This document shows positions 15,630 through 23,646 of a DNA stretch of 33,723 bases, one piece after another. A program made the translations under genes and the position numbers. Below the pieces are notes generated by a model. The model made no database searches. It was not told the origin of the DNA and worked only from the letters and a program-made list of their open reading frames with translations. This DNA comes from Oscillospiraceae bacterium (lineage in GTDB: Bacteria > Bacillota > Clostridia > Oscillospirales > Ruminococcaceae): NCBI GenBank assembly GCA_009777725.1, contig WRLG01000031.1:1-33723 (forward strand), written 5' to 3'. Position 1 is the first letter of the stretch. Every line of letters starts with the position of its first letter.

Positions 15630-17421
15630 GGTTTTGTTGGTATCCGCCGCTCGTTGTTTCATAAACTATTTCCCCCGCAAATATAGTAGCGATTATTTCT
15701 ATTTCATTGAGCTTAATGGGTTCAATGCGGAATGGGTCTTGGCTTACGATAACCATGTCCGCCCATTTGCCCACTGCTAACGAACCAATTTGTTCCTCCA
15801 TACCCATTTGGAACGCGCTGTTAATCGTGAAAGCCTCGATGGCTTCTTTCACAGTTATGCGTTCAAGAGGGTTGCGAAGCCACGTGGGGTCGTCAATATC
15901 GTCAATATCCGGCACACCGTAATCGCCGCACTCAAGATTTCGGGTGACTGCTAACTCCACTCCGTAAAAAGGGTGTGGCTCGGGCGTAACCGGCGAATCG
16001 GAGGAAAAGGTAACTAACACCCCGTTATCAATTAAACTTCTAACCGGATAGGCGGCAAGGGCACGCTCATCACCTAAGAAAGGCTGCTCTACTTCGTGAT
16101 AAAAGCCCGGTGCTTTAACATGCCAAAATGGCTGGGTAGAGCCGATAATCTTCATTTCGCCCATGCGTATTTTGTCCGCTTCCGTCACCAATTGCAGGTG
16201 GGTTATGGTGTTGCGTGTATACACGCCCGGATTATTTTCGTGTGCATAAGCTAAGGCATCTATTGTTTCAGACGTGGCACGGTCGCCGATGGCGTGTATA
16301 TGGATTTGGATTCCGTGGCGCATAAGCGTGCTGAAATGCTCTTTCAACACATTATTGTCCCACAATAAATCAGAAGCATAATCCGGCGGAAAACCGCGTT
16401 CTTGGTTATTGGCATAGGGTTGCCACAAATAAGCCGTGCCGCCCTCCACCACACCGTCTACAAAAAATTTTGCCGTGTTAAGAGCAAAGGTGTCAAAGTC
16501 CGTTAACATTTCTTGCATTTTCAATACATAGTCTAACGCTTCGTCAAAATCGTCGTCCGGCGTAAACACGTGCATGAGAGAAGCGCGCGTCTGCAAGCTA
16601 CCGATCTGTGCCATTTCAATCAAATAATCTGCATATGCCTTGCCCGCATTTGCTTCTTCGAGCGACATAAGCACATATTGACCGCCCGTATAGCCCCGGT
16701 TGTGCATATTTTTAAGATAATCTTCAAGTGCTGATTTTTGTTGCTGCGGGGTAAAAACCTGCTCCATAGTTAAAATATTAAAAGTGTCGGTAAGCATACC
16801 CGAGAGTTCGCCCTCTTCGTTTTTATGAATCGTTCCGGTGGGATAAACGGTGTCTTTTGTAATGCCGTTTAGCTCAAAAGCCTTACTGTTAAGCCACATA
16901 TTGTGCCCGTCAGAAGAGGTAAGAATAATTGGCTTTTCGCTTTCTATTTCGTCTAACCATTCTTTTTTCGGTCCGATTGGAGAATCGCCGATACCTGTCG
17001 AAAAACCCATTCCCCAATAGCTGTCTTGCTCGGGGTTATTGGCTATATATTCACGTATGATTGAAAGGGCTTCTTCTTTTTTTGCCGTCACAGGTATGTA
17101 AATGCTTGTCATAACAGATAATGACGTGCCGGGCGGGTGGGTATGCGTGTCTAAAAAACCCGGAAATACAACATTGCCATCAAGGTCATGCACGCGAGTG
17201 TTTTCGCCTATAAAAAGGCTTGCTTCTTCGCTATTGCCCACAAAGAGTATGCGCCCATCATCGCCTATGACTATGCTTTCCTGCGGATTTTGGTGCCAGT
17301 TTTCGCCGTCTGCTGTATAGATAATCCCATTTAAAAAAACATCGCGCGCCTCGGGGCTTTCGCCCTGCGTGAAAATGGTTAATAAGACCAAGCTCAACGC
17401 AATTAATATTTTTACACGCAT
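15619..17421 (-). CDS. exported amidohydrolase (YtcJ-like, Amidohydro_3)
   Basis: 600 residues. An N-terminal signal or anchor sequence (VKILIALSLVLLTIFTQG) precedes a composite beta-sandwich start (VFLNGIIYTADGENWHQNP), then the metal-binding HTH motif in FPGFLDTHTHPPG (about 88-100), HIHAIGDRA in the middle of the barrel, and FSSDSPVTPEPHPF near the end, with NAFTINSAFQMG-type closing (here EAFTINSAFQMGMEE). This is the YtcJ/N-substituted formamide deformylase group: zinc-dependent hydrolysis of amide or related bonds, natural substrate unknown. Export is unusual but found in this group in Gram-positives. AAAGGTAG lies upstream of ATG 17421. It is flanked by decayed genes on both sides. Confidence 0.9.
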   Translation of the reverse strand: MRVKILIALSLVLLTIFTQGESPEARDVFLNGIIYTADGENWHQNPQESIVIGDDGRILFVGNSEEASLFIGENTRVHDLDGNVVFPGFLDTHTHPPGTSLSVMTSIYIPVTAKKEEALSIIREYIANNPEQDSYWGMGFSTGIGDSPIGPKKEWLDEIESEKPIILTSSDGHNMWLNSKAFELNGITKDTVYPTGTIHKNEEGELSGMLTDTFNILTMEQVFTPQQQKSALEDYLKNMHNRGYTGGQYVLMSLEEANAGKAYADYLIEMAQIGSLQTRASLMHVFTPDDDFDEALDYVLKMQEMLTDFDTFALNTAKFFVDGVVEGGTAYLWQPYANNQERGFPPDYASDLLWDNNVLKEHFSTLMRHGIQIHIHAIGDRATSETIDALAYAHENNPGVYTRNTITHLQLVTEADKIRMGEMKIIGSTQPFWHVKAPGFYHEVEQPFLGDERALAAYPVRSLIDNGVLVTFSSDSPVTPEPHPFYGVELAVTRNLECGDYGVPDIDDIDDPTWLRNPLERITVKEAIEAFTINSAFQMGMEEQIGSLAVGKWADMVIVSQDPFRIEPIKLNEIEIIATIFAGEIVYETTSGGYQQNHDA

Positions 17422-17439
17422 GATTTAACACTACCTTTC

Positions 17440-17519
17440 TTCTGCTCTCAACATATTATATAGATACGCTCGGCGGGTTTTGGTTTTGAATGTCAGTTGG
17501 TTAGTTTTCGTAAAGCCAT
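17440..17519 (-). pseudogene. remnant of a YjbQ-type gene
   Basis: Bases 17463-17498 match 34 of 36 bases of the start of the intact yjbQ gene (20363-20398), reading [12 protein letters not shown] in one frame. An ATG with GAGGTGAA upstream (17519) is retained, but a stop falls eight codons later. The rest of the gene is gone. It now forms the leader region of the amidohydrolase. Confidence 0.65.
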
Positions 17520-17528
17520 AGGTTCACC

Positions 17529-18695
17529 TCAATATTCAAACTCATCTGAAAACTCTCCTCCTGTTTTTGAGACTATTAAAGCATCGCCTAATTGCAGACC
17601 AAACTTTTCATAAACGGCGTCTTCAACCTCGTCGACGACTGCAGCCAAAACAGAAACATCTCCGCTTAAATCCGCATATTTATTGTTTTGCCCATCGTTG
17701 AATATATAAGAAATTCGTTGTTCGGACAAAGTAATTAAATCTGAAATCCCAAATTCAATGCCGGGATATTTATTTTCAAGATACTCATACATTTCAGCCG
17801 ATAAGCGTTTCGCATTATGTGAGTATTCGCGGCTTTTTTCATAATCGTCCGTCAATTCGCCGTTGTCAATAAAGACCGAATAAACAAAATCTTCCTCCTG
17901 CCCGTAAATGTCAACACAGCAATTATCATAAGCGTTTTTCGGGAACACAATATGCCCATTCCAATCACCTTGAAGAGGTATCGGAAAGCGTTTATTTTCT
18001 TTAAAAGGGATTTCGTAATACTCAAAGTCACAGTAATGCTTTATCGTTTCGTCGGCTTCACGCTTATTCAATTTGAAGTAAAGCGTGAGTGGTATATCAT
18101 GGGTTTCGAATTTGCTTAAAATATATTTTTCAACATTTGCAAGCGTTTGTGCTTGCTTTTCTTTTGCTATTTTTGCATAGCGGTTGTAGTTGATTATAAT
18201 GCCGAGAATATGTACAATTATTATTCCGCCGGTAACCGTATGAAATACTAAAATAAACATTTTTGCCTCAAGCGGCATATCGTTTCCCGAAACCGATATA
18301 CCAAAAATCAGAAGAAATCCGTAAAGCACAACATATAGGGCGGATAAAATCGTGCCGACTATCATTCGTGTAACGATTTTTTTCGGCTTAATGCAGGAAC
18401 AAACCGTCATAAAAAGCAGAAACGCTAAAAACGGCAGTGTCAGCAGAACATATATCCCGATTATGCTTACGTCCTCTTCTAAACCAAGCGTTATTATTAC
18501 AGGCACAAAAACAGACAAAAGCAACACAAAATGAAAAAAGAAACCGCTCATTTCATCCGGCTTTAAAGCATACAGCAAGTATTTGTTTTTCATTGTCTTT
18601 CTTTTCCTTTCAAATTGAGCGTTGGTAATGCTTGCAAAACCGTACAGAATCATCGTGGAGATGAATATGTACAGGGGCTTTTTTATTTTTGTCAT
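17529..18695 (-). CDS. multi-pass membrane protein of unknown function
   Basis: 388 residues if started at ATG 18695, which overlaps the stop of the SRPBCC gene by ATGA; a second candidate ATG at 18593 (354 residues, AAAGGAAAAG upstream) begins MKNKYLLYALKPDEMSG. The N-terminal half has four to five hydrophobic segments (FHFVLLLSVFVPVIITLG; YVLLTLPFLAFLLFMTV; VLYGFLLIFGISV; FILVFHTVTGGIIIVHILGI). The C-terminal half is soluble, acidic and rich in aromatic residues, with no motif I recognise. A charged linker (RYAKIAKEKQAQTLANVEK) joins them. Its partner genes are SRPBCC and a small helical protein, which does not fix a role. Confidence 0.7.
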   Translation of the reverse strand: MTKIKKPLYIFISTMILYGFASITNAQFERKRKTMKNKYLLYALKPDEMSGFFFHFVLLLSVFVPVIITLGLEEDVSIIGIYVLLTLPFLAFLLFMTVCSCIKPKKIVTRMIVGTILSALYVVLYGFLLIFGISVSGNDMPLEAKMFILVFHTVTGGIIIVHILGIIINYNRYAKIAKEKQAQTLANVEKYILSKFETHDIPLTLYFKLNKREADETIKHYCDFEYYEIPFKENKRFPIPLQGDWNGHIVFPKNAYDNCCVDIYGQEEDFVYSVFIDNGELTDDYEKSREYSHNAKRLSAEMYEYLENKYPGIEFGISDLITLSEQRISYIFNDGQNNKYADLSGDVSVLAAVVDEVEDAVYEKFGLQLGDALIVSKTGGEFSDEFEY

Positions 18696-19168
18696 CGCAA
18701 AATTTCTGATAAATTCGCCCACTCCCTTTTATGATGTTCGTTCATCGCCTTGAAGAAAGACTTATTAAAAACCACTCTAATAAAAGGGTCAAGCACTTTA
18801 CCGATACCGCCAAAACCAACGTAAATTGTTTCAACAAGTAAAAGACCTTCCGCCGAATCACGGAATTTCAATTCCAAGTATCCCGGTAAATTCACACCAA
18901 ATTTCCGCATTTGAAAAACAATGTGATTAGGCTTTTTTGCTATTCTTGTTACCGCATGAAAATTCAGTCTGTGTTTAGGGCTGATGTGTTGGTCAAAATA
19001 AATCAAATCGCCGACTGGAGAGGTTTTACCGCGCTTTACAACGTGAAATTCGTGATGCTCTTTTGGCAGCCAGTGAGCGTAAACTTCCGGCGGCGGAGCA
19101 ATCATAAAGTTGTAAAAACGCTCAGCCGTGGCATTGGGCAACTTGCTTTTCATAGTGTGTTTGAACAT
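18692..19168 (-). CDS. SRPBCC family (START/Bet v1-like) protein
   Basis: 158 residues. The sequence has the SRPBCC pattern: ATAERFYNFMIAPPPEVYAHWLP at the N-terminus (helix and cavity entry), alternating strands in the middle (HHEFHVVKRG, VGDLIYFDQH, LNFHAVTRIAKKPNHIVFQM) and a long C-terminal helix (IRVVFNKSFFKAMNEHHKREW). Members bind or process hydrophobic ligands in the cytoplasm; the ligand is not predictable. GAGGGA lies six to seven bases before ATG 19168. The gene overlaps the preceding small gene by 19 bases and the following membrane protein by four, suggesting tight coupling. Confidence 0.8.
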   Translation of the reverse strand: MFKHTMKSKLPNATAERFYNFMIAPPPEVYAHWLPKEHHEFHVVKRGKTSPVGDLIYFDQHISPKHRLNFHAVTRIAKKPNHIVFQMRKFGVNLPGYLELKFRDSAEGLLLVETIYVGFGGIGKVLDPFIRVVFNKSFFKAMNEHHKREWANLSEILR

Positions 19169-19347
19169 TTGAAATCCCTCATTTCTCTTTCGATTAATTC
19201 CAAAGCCAACCGCAACGCTCTGATTCGTCTTTCAAGCAAAGTTTTCTGCGACTTACCGAAGTTAGATGTGTCGATTTTCTCACATTTTTTGAGCGTGGAC
19301 AATAATGCGGCGTGGGCTTCTTCGAGTTGTTCTTTTGTATAATTCAT
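19150..19347 (-). CDS. small helical protein of unknown function
   Basis: 65 residues, strongly helical: YTKEQLEEAHAALLSTLKK, then a second long helix (TLLERRIRALRLALELIERE). This looks like a two-helix hairpin often found in small partner proteins. AGGGGTG upstream and overlap with the SRPBCC gene by 19 bases support it as real. No family recognised. Confidence 0.7.
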   Translation of the reverse strand: MNYTKEQLEEAHAALLSTLKKCEKIDTSNFGKSQKTLLERRIRALRLALELIEREMRDFKCSNTL

Positions 19348-19361
19348 AATGCACCCCTATA

Positions 19362-19967
19362 TCATAAAATTATTTTTGCCAACTCTTCGGGATTGTCTTT
19401 ATTGACCTCGTGGGCGGCGTTTTCGATAATTTTCAACTTTGCTGTTAAAATGCACTCTGACAATTCATTTGCCGCCTTAAAATTCGCCTTGTCCTTTGCT
19501 CCGCATATAATCAACGTGTCGCATGAAACCTTTGTTAATTCCGTGCTGAAATCCAATTCAATCATAGATTTTGTTAGTCTTAAAATGTCGGATTTGCTGA
19601 ACCCCATACTTTTAAATGCTGATTTGGGCAGAATATTAAAAATTAAATTTTGAAATTTGAACAACCCTTTCGGTATTTTATACTGCGTTCCGATGAGTAT
19701 CAGCGATTTAACTTTTTCGGGATGAACAAGCGTGTAATTCAACGCTAACATACCGCCTAACGAAAGTCCGCACAAGCATAAAGGTTCGGAAATATTGTTG
19801 CAATACGCCGAAAATGCTTTGTATAAATTTTGATAAGTGACATCTTTATCGGCAATTAAATCGGATAAATTCGGGCAACTATGCCGGGCGGGAGTTTTAA
19901 GTAAAGATATGGTTTTATCCCAACTTAAAGCGGTTTGCCCAAGACCGTGAATGAATATATACTGCAT
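19362..19967 (-). CDS. alpha/beta hydrolase
   Basis: 201 residues. Begins with the oxyanion strand YIFIHGLGQTALSWD; nucleophile elbow GLSLGG with Ser69; acid residue in ICGAKDKANF (about 158); histidine in NAAHEVNKDNPEEL (about 185). The complete triad suggests an esterase, lipase or hydrolase of small acyl or ester compounds, substrate unknown. It is slightly short (typical 220-270) because the cap is minimal. AAAGGTGATG is upstream of ATG 19967. It precedes the small helical protein by 14 bases in the same operon. Confidence 0.9.
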   Translation of the reverse strand: MQYIFIHGLGQTALSWDKTISLLKTPARHSCPNLSDLIADKDVTYQNLYKAFSAYCNNISEPLCLCGLSLGGMLALNYTLVHPEKVKSLILIGTQYKIPKGLFKFQNLIFNILPKSAFKSMGFSKSDILRLTKSMIELDFSTELTKVSCDTLIICGAKDKANFKAANELSECILTAKLKIIENAAHEVNKDNPEELAKIIL

Positions 19968-20000
19968 AATCTAACATCACCTTTCTCTGTTTTCAACACA

Positions 20001-20417
20001 CTACTCCCCGATAATCTTAACCAACACTCGCTTCTCTCTCATTCCGTCAAATTCGGCGTAAAAAATTTGCTCCCAAGTGCCGAAATCGAGCCGCCCATTC
20101 GTGATTGCAACAACACATTCTCGCCCCATTATTGTGCGTTTGAGGTGAGCATCGGCGTTGTCTTCGTAGCCGTTGTGAGCGTATTGAGAGTGGGGTTTTT
20201 CGGGGGCTAATTTTTCAAGCCAACTCTCAAAGTCACGGTGCAGTCCGCTTTCGTTATCGTTGATAAACACGCTTGCCGTGATGTTCATAGCGTTGACAAG
20301 GCAAAGCCCCTCTTTCACTCCGCTTTCGGCAAGTGCGGCTTCAACCTGCGGGGTGATGTTGAGATACGCCCGTCGGGTTTTGGTTTTGAATGTCAGTTCT
20401 TTTCGGTATGATTTCAT
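20001..20417 (-). CDS. yjbQ: YjbQ family protein (UPF0047)
   Basis: 138 residues, as is usual for YjbQ. Visible: [20 protein letters not shown] at the start, [38 protein letters not shown] with conserved histidines (candidate metal ligands), and closing [18 protein letters not shown]. The family has been linked to thiamin phosphate synthase-like side activity and structurally to metal binding; its real role is unsettled. The start at 20417 has GGAGATAATTC upstream; a start further upstream would run into the CutA fragment. A truncated copy of its 5' end is found at 17440-17519. Confidence 0.92.
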   Translation of the reverse strand: MKSYRKELTFKTKTRRAYLNITPQVEAALAESGVKEGLCLVNAMNITASVFINDNESGLHRDFESWLEKLAPEKPHSQYAHNGYEDNADAHLKRTIMGRECVVAITNGRLDFGTWEQIFYAEFDGMREKRVLVKIIGE

Positions 20418-20467
20418 ATGAATTATCTCCTCTTCAAAAAGTTTTTTATACGCTGTTTGAGTGTCAA

Positions 20468-20572
20468 CTAAAGAACACACGCCGCCAAACGCCGCTCTAC
20501 AAGCAGTTTTGCGGTATGTTTTGCTGTGTCTTTATCGGGGTAGGTTGTGGTGATTATTGCGTAGTTTGTCAT
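20468..20572 (-). pseudogene. cutA: truncated cutA (divalent-cation tolerance protein)
   Basis: 34 codons with a good ribosome site (AAAGGAG) before ATG 20572: [20 protein letters not shown] then [13 protein letters not shown] and a stop. This is the start of CutA1 (the first strand with TT-x-P-D, helix and LAACV), a trimeric protein of about 105 residues; two thirds are missing. The fragment stops 50 bases before yjbQ. Either a deletion removed the rest or a frameshift ended it; the following bases do not look like CutA in any frame. Confidence 0.7.
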
Positions 20573-20586
20573 GGTGCAATGCTCCT

Positions 20587-21090
20587 TTAAATAATTTTTT
20601 GCAATATAACAATCGGATAATCTTTTTCACCCATTTTAAACGAACGCTCGGCGACTTTTTCATACCCGTGTTTAGTGTAAAATTCAAATGCACGTGTATT
20701 ATTTTTTAGCACATCAAGAATAAAATACGGGTAACATTTTTCGGCGAGTATTCGCTCAATTTCTGTAAATAATTTATGACCGTAACCTTTGCCGATGTAG
20801 TCTTTACGCAGATAAATCGCCGAAATTTCGCCGCCGCTTTCAAAGCCCTCAATAAACGATTTTCCGAAAACCGCCGCTCCGATTAGACAGTCATTTTCTG
20901 TCATAAGCAGAAAGTCTGAGGCGTTCTCATCAAAGCGTTTGAGCAACGCTCTATGTCGTTCATCACTTGACATTGCATCAAGATAGTCGTCCGCAACAAT
21001 ACCACGATATTCCGACTTCCAACATGAGTCTAAAAAGACGGCGATTTCGTATATATCGTCACGATTGGCGTGTTTAATAACCACATTCAT
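20587..21090 (-). CDS. GNAT family N-acetyltransferase
   Basis: 167 residues, full GNAT: IKHANRDDIYEIAVFLDSCW at the start, an acceptor region (VADDYLDAMSSDERHRALL), strand LIGAAVFGKS, motif A with RKDYIGKGYGHKLFTEIERIL (Q/R-x-x-G-x-G type, binds acetyl-CoA pyrophosphate) and motif B LDVLKNNTRAFEFYTKHGYE. The beginning is like that of small-molecule or RimI-like GNATs; the substrate is not predictable. GAGG is right before ATG 21090. Its stop is 14 bases from the cutA fragment. Confidence 0.92.
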   Translation of the reverse strand: MNVVIKHANRDDIYEIAVFLDSCWKSEYRGIVADDYLDAMSSDERHRALLKRFDENASDFLLMTENDCLIGAAVFGKSFIEGFESGGEISAIYLRKDYIGKGYGHKLFTEIERILAEKCYPYFILDVLKNNTRAFEFYTKHGYEKVAERSFKMGEKDYPIVILQKII

Positions 21091-21102
21091 ACCTCAAAAT
21101 CC

Positions 21103-21675
21103 TCACTCCACCACACAAATCTTCCCCAAATCCAATTCATGCGGTAACTTTACACCCGATTCATCAGCATAACCAAGCAACACCGAAATTCCGATTTCCT
21201 CATCATCATTAACACCGATTTTCTCTCTGAAATACTGTCCTTTATCCCCGGAAAAAGCGAACTCAATCAGCCCGCAAATTAGGCTGTTGATGCCAAGCGA
21301 AGCCGCCGCTAAAGCTATTGTTTGTGTGATAATTCCGCAGTCGAGTTTTGCCCATTTGCTATCTTTCGGAATTGGGATTATGAACTGGCATGGCGTGTTG
21401 TAATAAAGCTTTCCGCCCCGTGACATAATCCGCTCATGCGTGCCTTTGTCGGGCAGGGCGGCGATGTTTTTCATGCCCTCTGCCTCTAATTCGGCAAGTA
21501 ATTCCTTACTCTTCATGATAATTACTCGCCACGGCTGTAGGTTCATTGCACTCGGAGAAGCAAGTGCGGCTTGGGCGATTTCTTGCAAATCGGAATCGCT
21601 TGGCATTTTGCTCGTAAACGCCCGACATGAATAGCGGGTTTTGATTGTTTCAATTGTGGTTAAATTTGATGACAT
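21103..21675 (-). CDS. nitroreductase family protein
   Basis: 190 residues. Starts with TIKTRYSCRAFTSKMPSDSD (FMN-binding R-S-x-R-x-F pattern) and LASPSAMNLQPWRVIIM (S-x-x-N-x-Q-P-W), then CGIITQTIALAAASLGINS and ISVLLGYAD at the end. These are FMN-dependent NAD(P)H oxidoreductases with two-electron chemistry on nitro or quinone compounds. Length and motifs are normal. AAGGAGG lies upstream of ATG 21675. It precedes the GNAT by 12 bases. A second family member at 29714 is shorter and more distant. Confidence 0.92.
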   Translation of the reverse strand: MSSNLTTIETIKTRYSCRAFTSKMPSDSDLQEIAQAALASPSAMNLQPWRVIIMKSKELLAELEAEGMKNIAALPDKGTHERIMSRGGKLYYNTPCQFIIPIPKDSKWAKLDCGIITQTIALAAASLGINSLICGLIEFAFSGDKGQYFREKIGVNDDEEIGISVLLGYADESGVKLPHELDLGKICVVE

Positions 21676-21745
21676 AATGTAAATCCTCCTTGTTTTAATA
21701 TTCTTCTGTTATTTCCAATTTTGCCAATAAACGTATTCAAGATTT

Positions 21746-22528
21746 TCACTCTCTCATCGCCCTCCCCAACAAAGCGTTAAAAAACTTGCCCAATAACTTT
21801 TTGCCGACACTCAATTTTACAATCGGTGCGAACTCATGTTTCCCTAATTCACCCTCGTGCCAATAAGCATAGTCGGCGGTGTCTTTCATATTTTTTGCCA
21901 TGTTACGCCACAGTTGATAGAAAAATACTTGCTTTAGCGAAGGATTATGTAGCTTTTCTGAAACAGTATCGTTGTAAAGCGACTTGGCGGCGTTGTGGCA
22001 AGCGGCTTTCATTTTCTCTGTCGGCTCTGCCGCACCCCTGCGAATCACAGGCAAAGTGTACACCCGATTAAAACCCCAATGCAACAACTCATCACGCATA
22101 TATCCGCAAACATTTTTAGCGTATGCCCCCGCCGTGGAACTGACCACCAACGCTTTCTTCGTGAAGAAACACGGGCGATGATGGTTATACGCACCCAAAT
22201 CAAAGAAACTTTTCACCAACGCAGACACATTCACCGCATACACAGGACTGGTGAGAATCACACAGTCAGCCTCGTGAATTTTTTGTATGATTGTTTGAAA
22301 CAATGCGGCGTGAGGGCAACTGTTTTCGCCATTTGTGAAACAACTGTGGCACCCTTTGCAATACGGCAAATTGATGTCGCTCAAGCGGATTTCCTCAAAC
22401 GAAACCTCGCCAATCCGCATCATTTCGGCTTTCACCTCAGCTACTAATTGCCCGGTAAAACTTTCTATTATCTTGCCGCCCCACGAGTATTGCTTGGCAG
22501 GACTGCCCGTTATGATTAGGCAATTCAT
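21746..22528 (-). CDS. NADPH-dependent FMN reductase/flavodoxin-like protein with Cys motif
   Basis: 260 residues. The flavodoxin-like fold is visible: LIITGSPAKQYSWGGKI (phosphate loop), then YCKGCHSCFTNGENSCPH, a C-x2-C-x2-C-x7-C cluster as in iron-sulfur flavoproteins, then DCVILTSPVYAVNVSALVKSF (FMN-binding SPVY loop) and KALVVSSTAGAY. The C-terminal third is an extra helical region with many aromatic residues (QVFFYQLWRNM). Likely an electron-transfer or quinone-reductase type protein in the cytoplasm. GGAGAG is upstream of ATG 22528 and lies within the end of the acetyltransferase gene, only two bases from its stop. Confidence 0.88.
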   Translation of the reverse strand: MNCLIITGSPAKQYSWGGKIIESFTGQLVAEVKAEMMRIGEVSFEEIRLSDINLPYCKGCHSCFTNGENSCPHAALFQTIIQKIHEADCVILTSPVYAVNVSALVKSFFDLGAYNHHRPCFFTKKALVVSSTAGAYAKNVCGYMRDELLHWGFNRVYTLPVIRRGAAEPTEKMKAACHNAAKSLYNDTVSEKLHNPSLKQVFFYQLWRNMAKNMKDTADYAYWHEGELGKHEFAPIVKLSVGKKLLGKFFNALLGRAMRE

Positions 22529-22530
22529 GT

Positions 22531-23202
22531 TTATACTCTCCTTGATATTTCACATTTAACCCGCTCCAAATCGCTATCGTGCAACAGCGGAATCAACGCT
22601 TGTATCTCATCAATCGGCTTGTCCCACCATTTGAATTTTTGCAAAAGTGCAATCAGCTCATCGTCAAATCGCTTGCGAATCGGTTTTGCCGGATTACCCG
22701 CAACGATTGTATAGGGTTCAACGTCGCTTCCCACCACGCTGTTTGCACCAATTATCGCACCATCGCCAATCTGAACGCCCGGTAAAATCACCGCATTTTG
22801 CCCAAACCACACATCGTTGCCGACAATGGTATCACCTTTATGCGGCATCGCAGACAACGGCGGCACATCTTGCTCGAAGCCCTCGAAAATGTAAAACGGA
22901 AAAGTGCTTGCACCGTCCATTTTGTGATTCGCACCGTTCATAATAAATTCAACGCCCGCCGCAATTTGACAGAACTTTCCCATAATCAGCTTGTCACCGT
23001 AAAACTCATAATGGTGTGTGACACGGCTTTCAAAATCCGAGCCGCTGTAGTAACTGAAATCACCAACAATAATATTCGGGCGAGTGATTGTCGGCTTGAT
23101 ATAGGTCACGTCATATGGCTCTTGTCCGTCCACGCCCGGAACAGGGTAGCGTGTGTTTGGGTTGGGGTGTTTCATTGATTTGTTTTCTTTACAAGTTGAC
23201 AT
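22531..23202 (-). CDS. Vat/CatB-like hexapeptide O-acetyltransferase
   Basis: 223 residues. Left-handed beta-helix protein of the xenobiotic acetyltransferase type: IIVGDFSYYSG (about residue 40), VTHHYEFYGDKLIMGKFCQIA with the catalytic-type His, FIMNGANHKMDGASTFPF (the hallmark of Vat/CatB), then hexapeptide repeats IVGNDVWFGQNAVILPGV and IGDGAIIGANSVVG, closing VAGNPAKPIRKRF. Vat enzymes inactivate streptogramin A and CatB chloramphenicol by acetylation, but many chromosomal relatives act on unknown small molecules, so a resistance role is not proven. GGAGGATTTAGCC sits before ATG 23202. The gene is in line with GNAT and flavoprotein genes. Confidence 0.92.
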   Translation of the reverse strand: MSTCKENKSMKHPNPNTRYPVPGVDGQEPYDVTYIKPTITRPNIIVGDFSYYSGSDFESRVTHHYEFYGDKLIMGKFCQIAAGVEFIMNGANHKMDGASTFPFYIFEGFEQDVPPLSAMPHKGDTIVGNDVWFGQNAVILPGVQIGDGAIIGANSVVGSDVEPYTIVAGNPAKPIRKRFDDELIALLQKFKWWDKPIDEIQALIPLLHDSDLERVKCEISRRV

Positions 23203-23221
23203 GGCTAAATCCTCCGTATTC

Positions 23222-23641
23222 CTATAAGACTTTTATCATAAAAATTTCCAACGGTTGTTCAAACGGCGTGCCGTCCAAAACTAAACAACCATTGTCAGCA
23301 TATCCGAGCTTTCTGTAAAAATGCTGTGCCTGTTCGTCAGCTTGCGTTGAAGTCATAACCATTTTATAGCCGAGTGTTCGCATTTCGTCCTCCCAATAGA
23401 GCGTTGCTTGTCTGCCAAATCCCTGTCTCTGTTCTGCTTTCTCAATGTAAATGAGCGTTAAAAACGGTGTGTTATCCCAGAATAAATTGTACCGCATTAT
23501 GCCGATTGACTTTTCGCCGTTGCTGATGATATAACCACGCTTATCACGAATTTTTCGTGCAAATTCGTCCTCGCTAAGGTGTTTGTCAAGCGTGAACCAA
23601 AAGGGCTTGTCGTTTTCGGTTGCATACCTTATTTTTAACAT
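23222..23641 (-). CDS. GNAT family N-acetyltransferase
   Basis: 139 residues. Start at ATG 23641 is chosen because it begins MLKIRYATENDKPFWFTLD and AAGGTG precedes it; the in-frame extension overlaps the DUF4132 gene. Features: substrate region DEFARKIRDKRGYII, strand SIGIMRYNLFWDNTPFLTLI, motif A with EQRQGFGRQATLYWEDEM, then MVMTSTQADEQAQHFYRKLGY. This is a compact GNAT with unknown substrate. A fragment of a related gene is at 15196-15297. It starts five bases after the stop of the DUF4132 gene, so it is probably in the same transcript. Confidence 0.92.
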   Translation of the reverse strand: MLKIRYATENDKPFWFTLDKHLSEDEFARKIRDKRGYIISNGEKSIGIMRYNLFWDNTPFLTLIYIEKAEQRQGFGRQATLYWEDEMRTLGYKMVMTSTQADEQAQHFYRKLGYADNGCLVLDGTPFEQPLEIFMIKVL

Positions 23642-23646
23642 TTCAT

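Noticed and set aside
22531-23202. Calling the Vat/CatB-like gene an antibiotic-resistance gene
   Set aside because: Motifs show only the enzyme family; many relatives in genomes have no proven resistance role.
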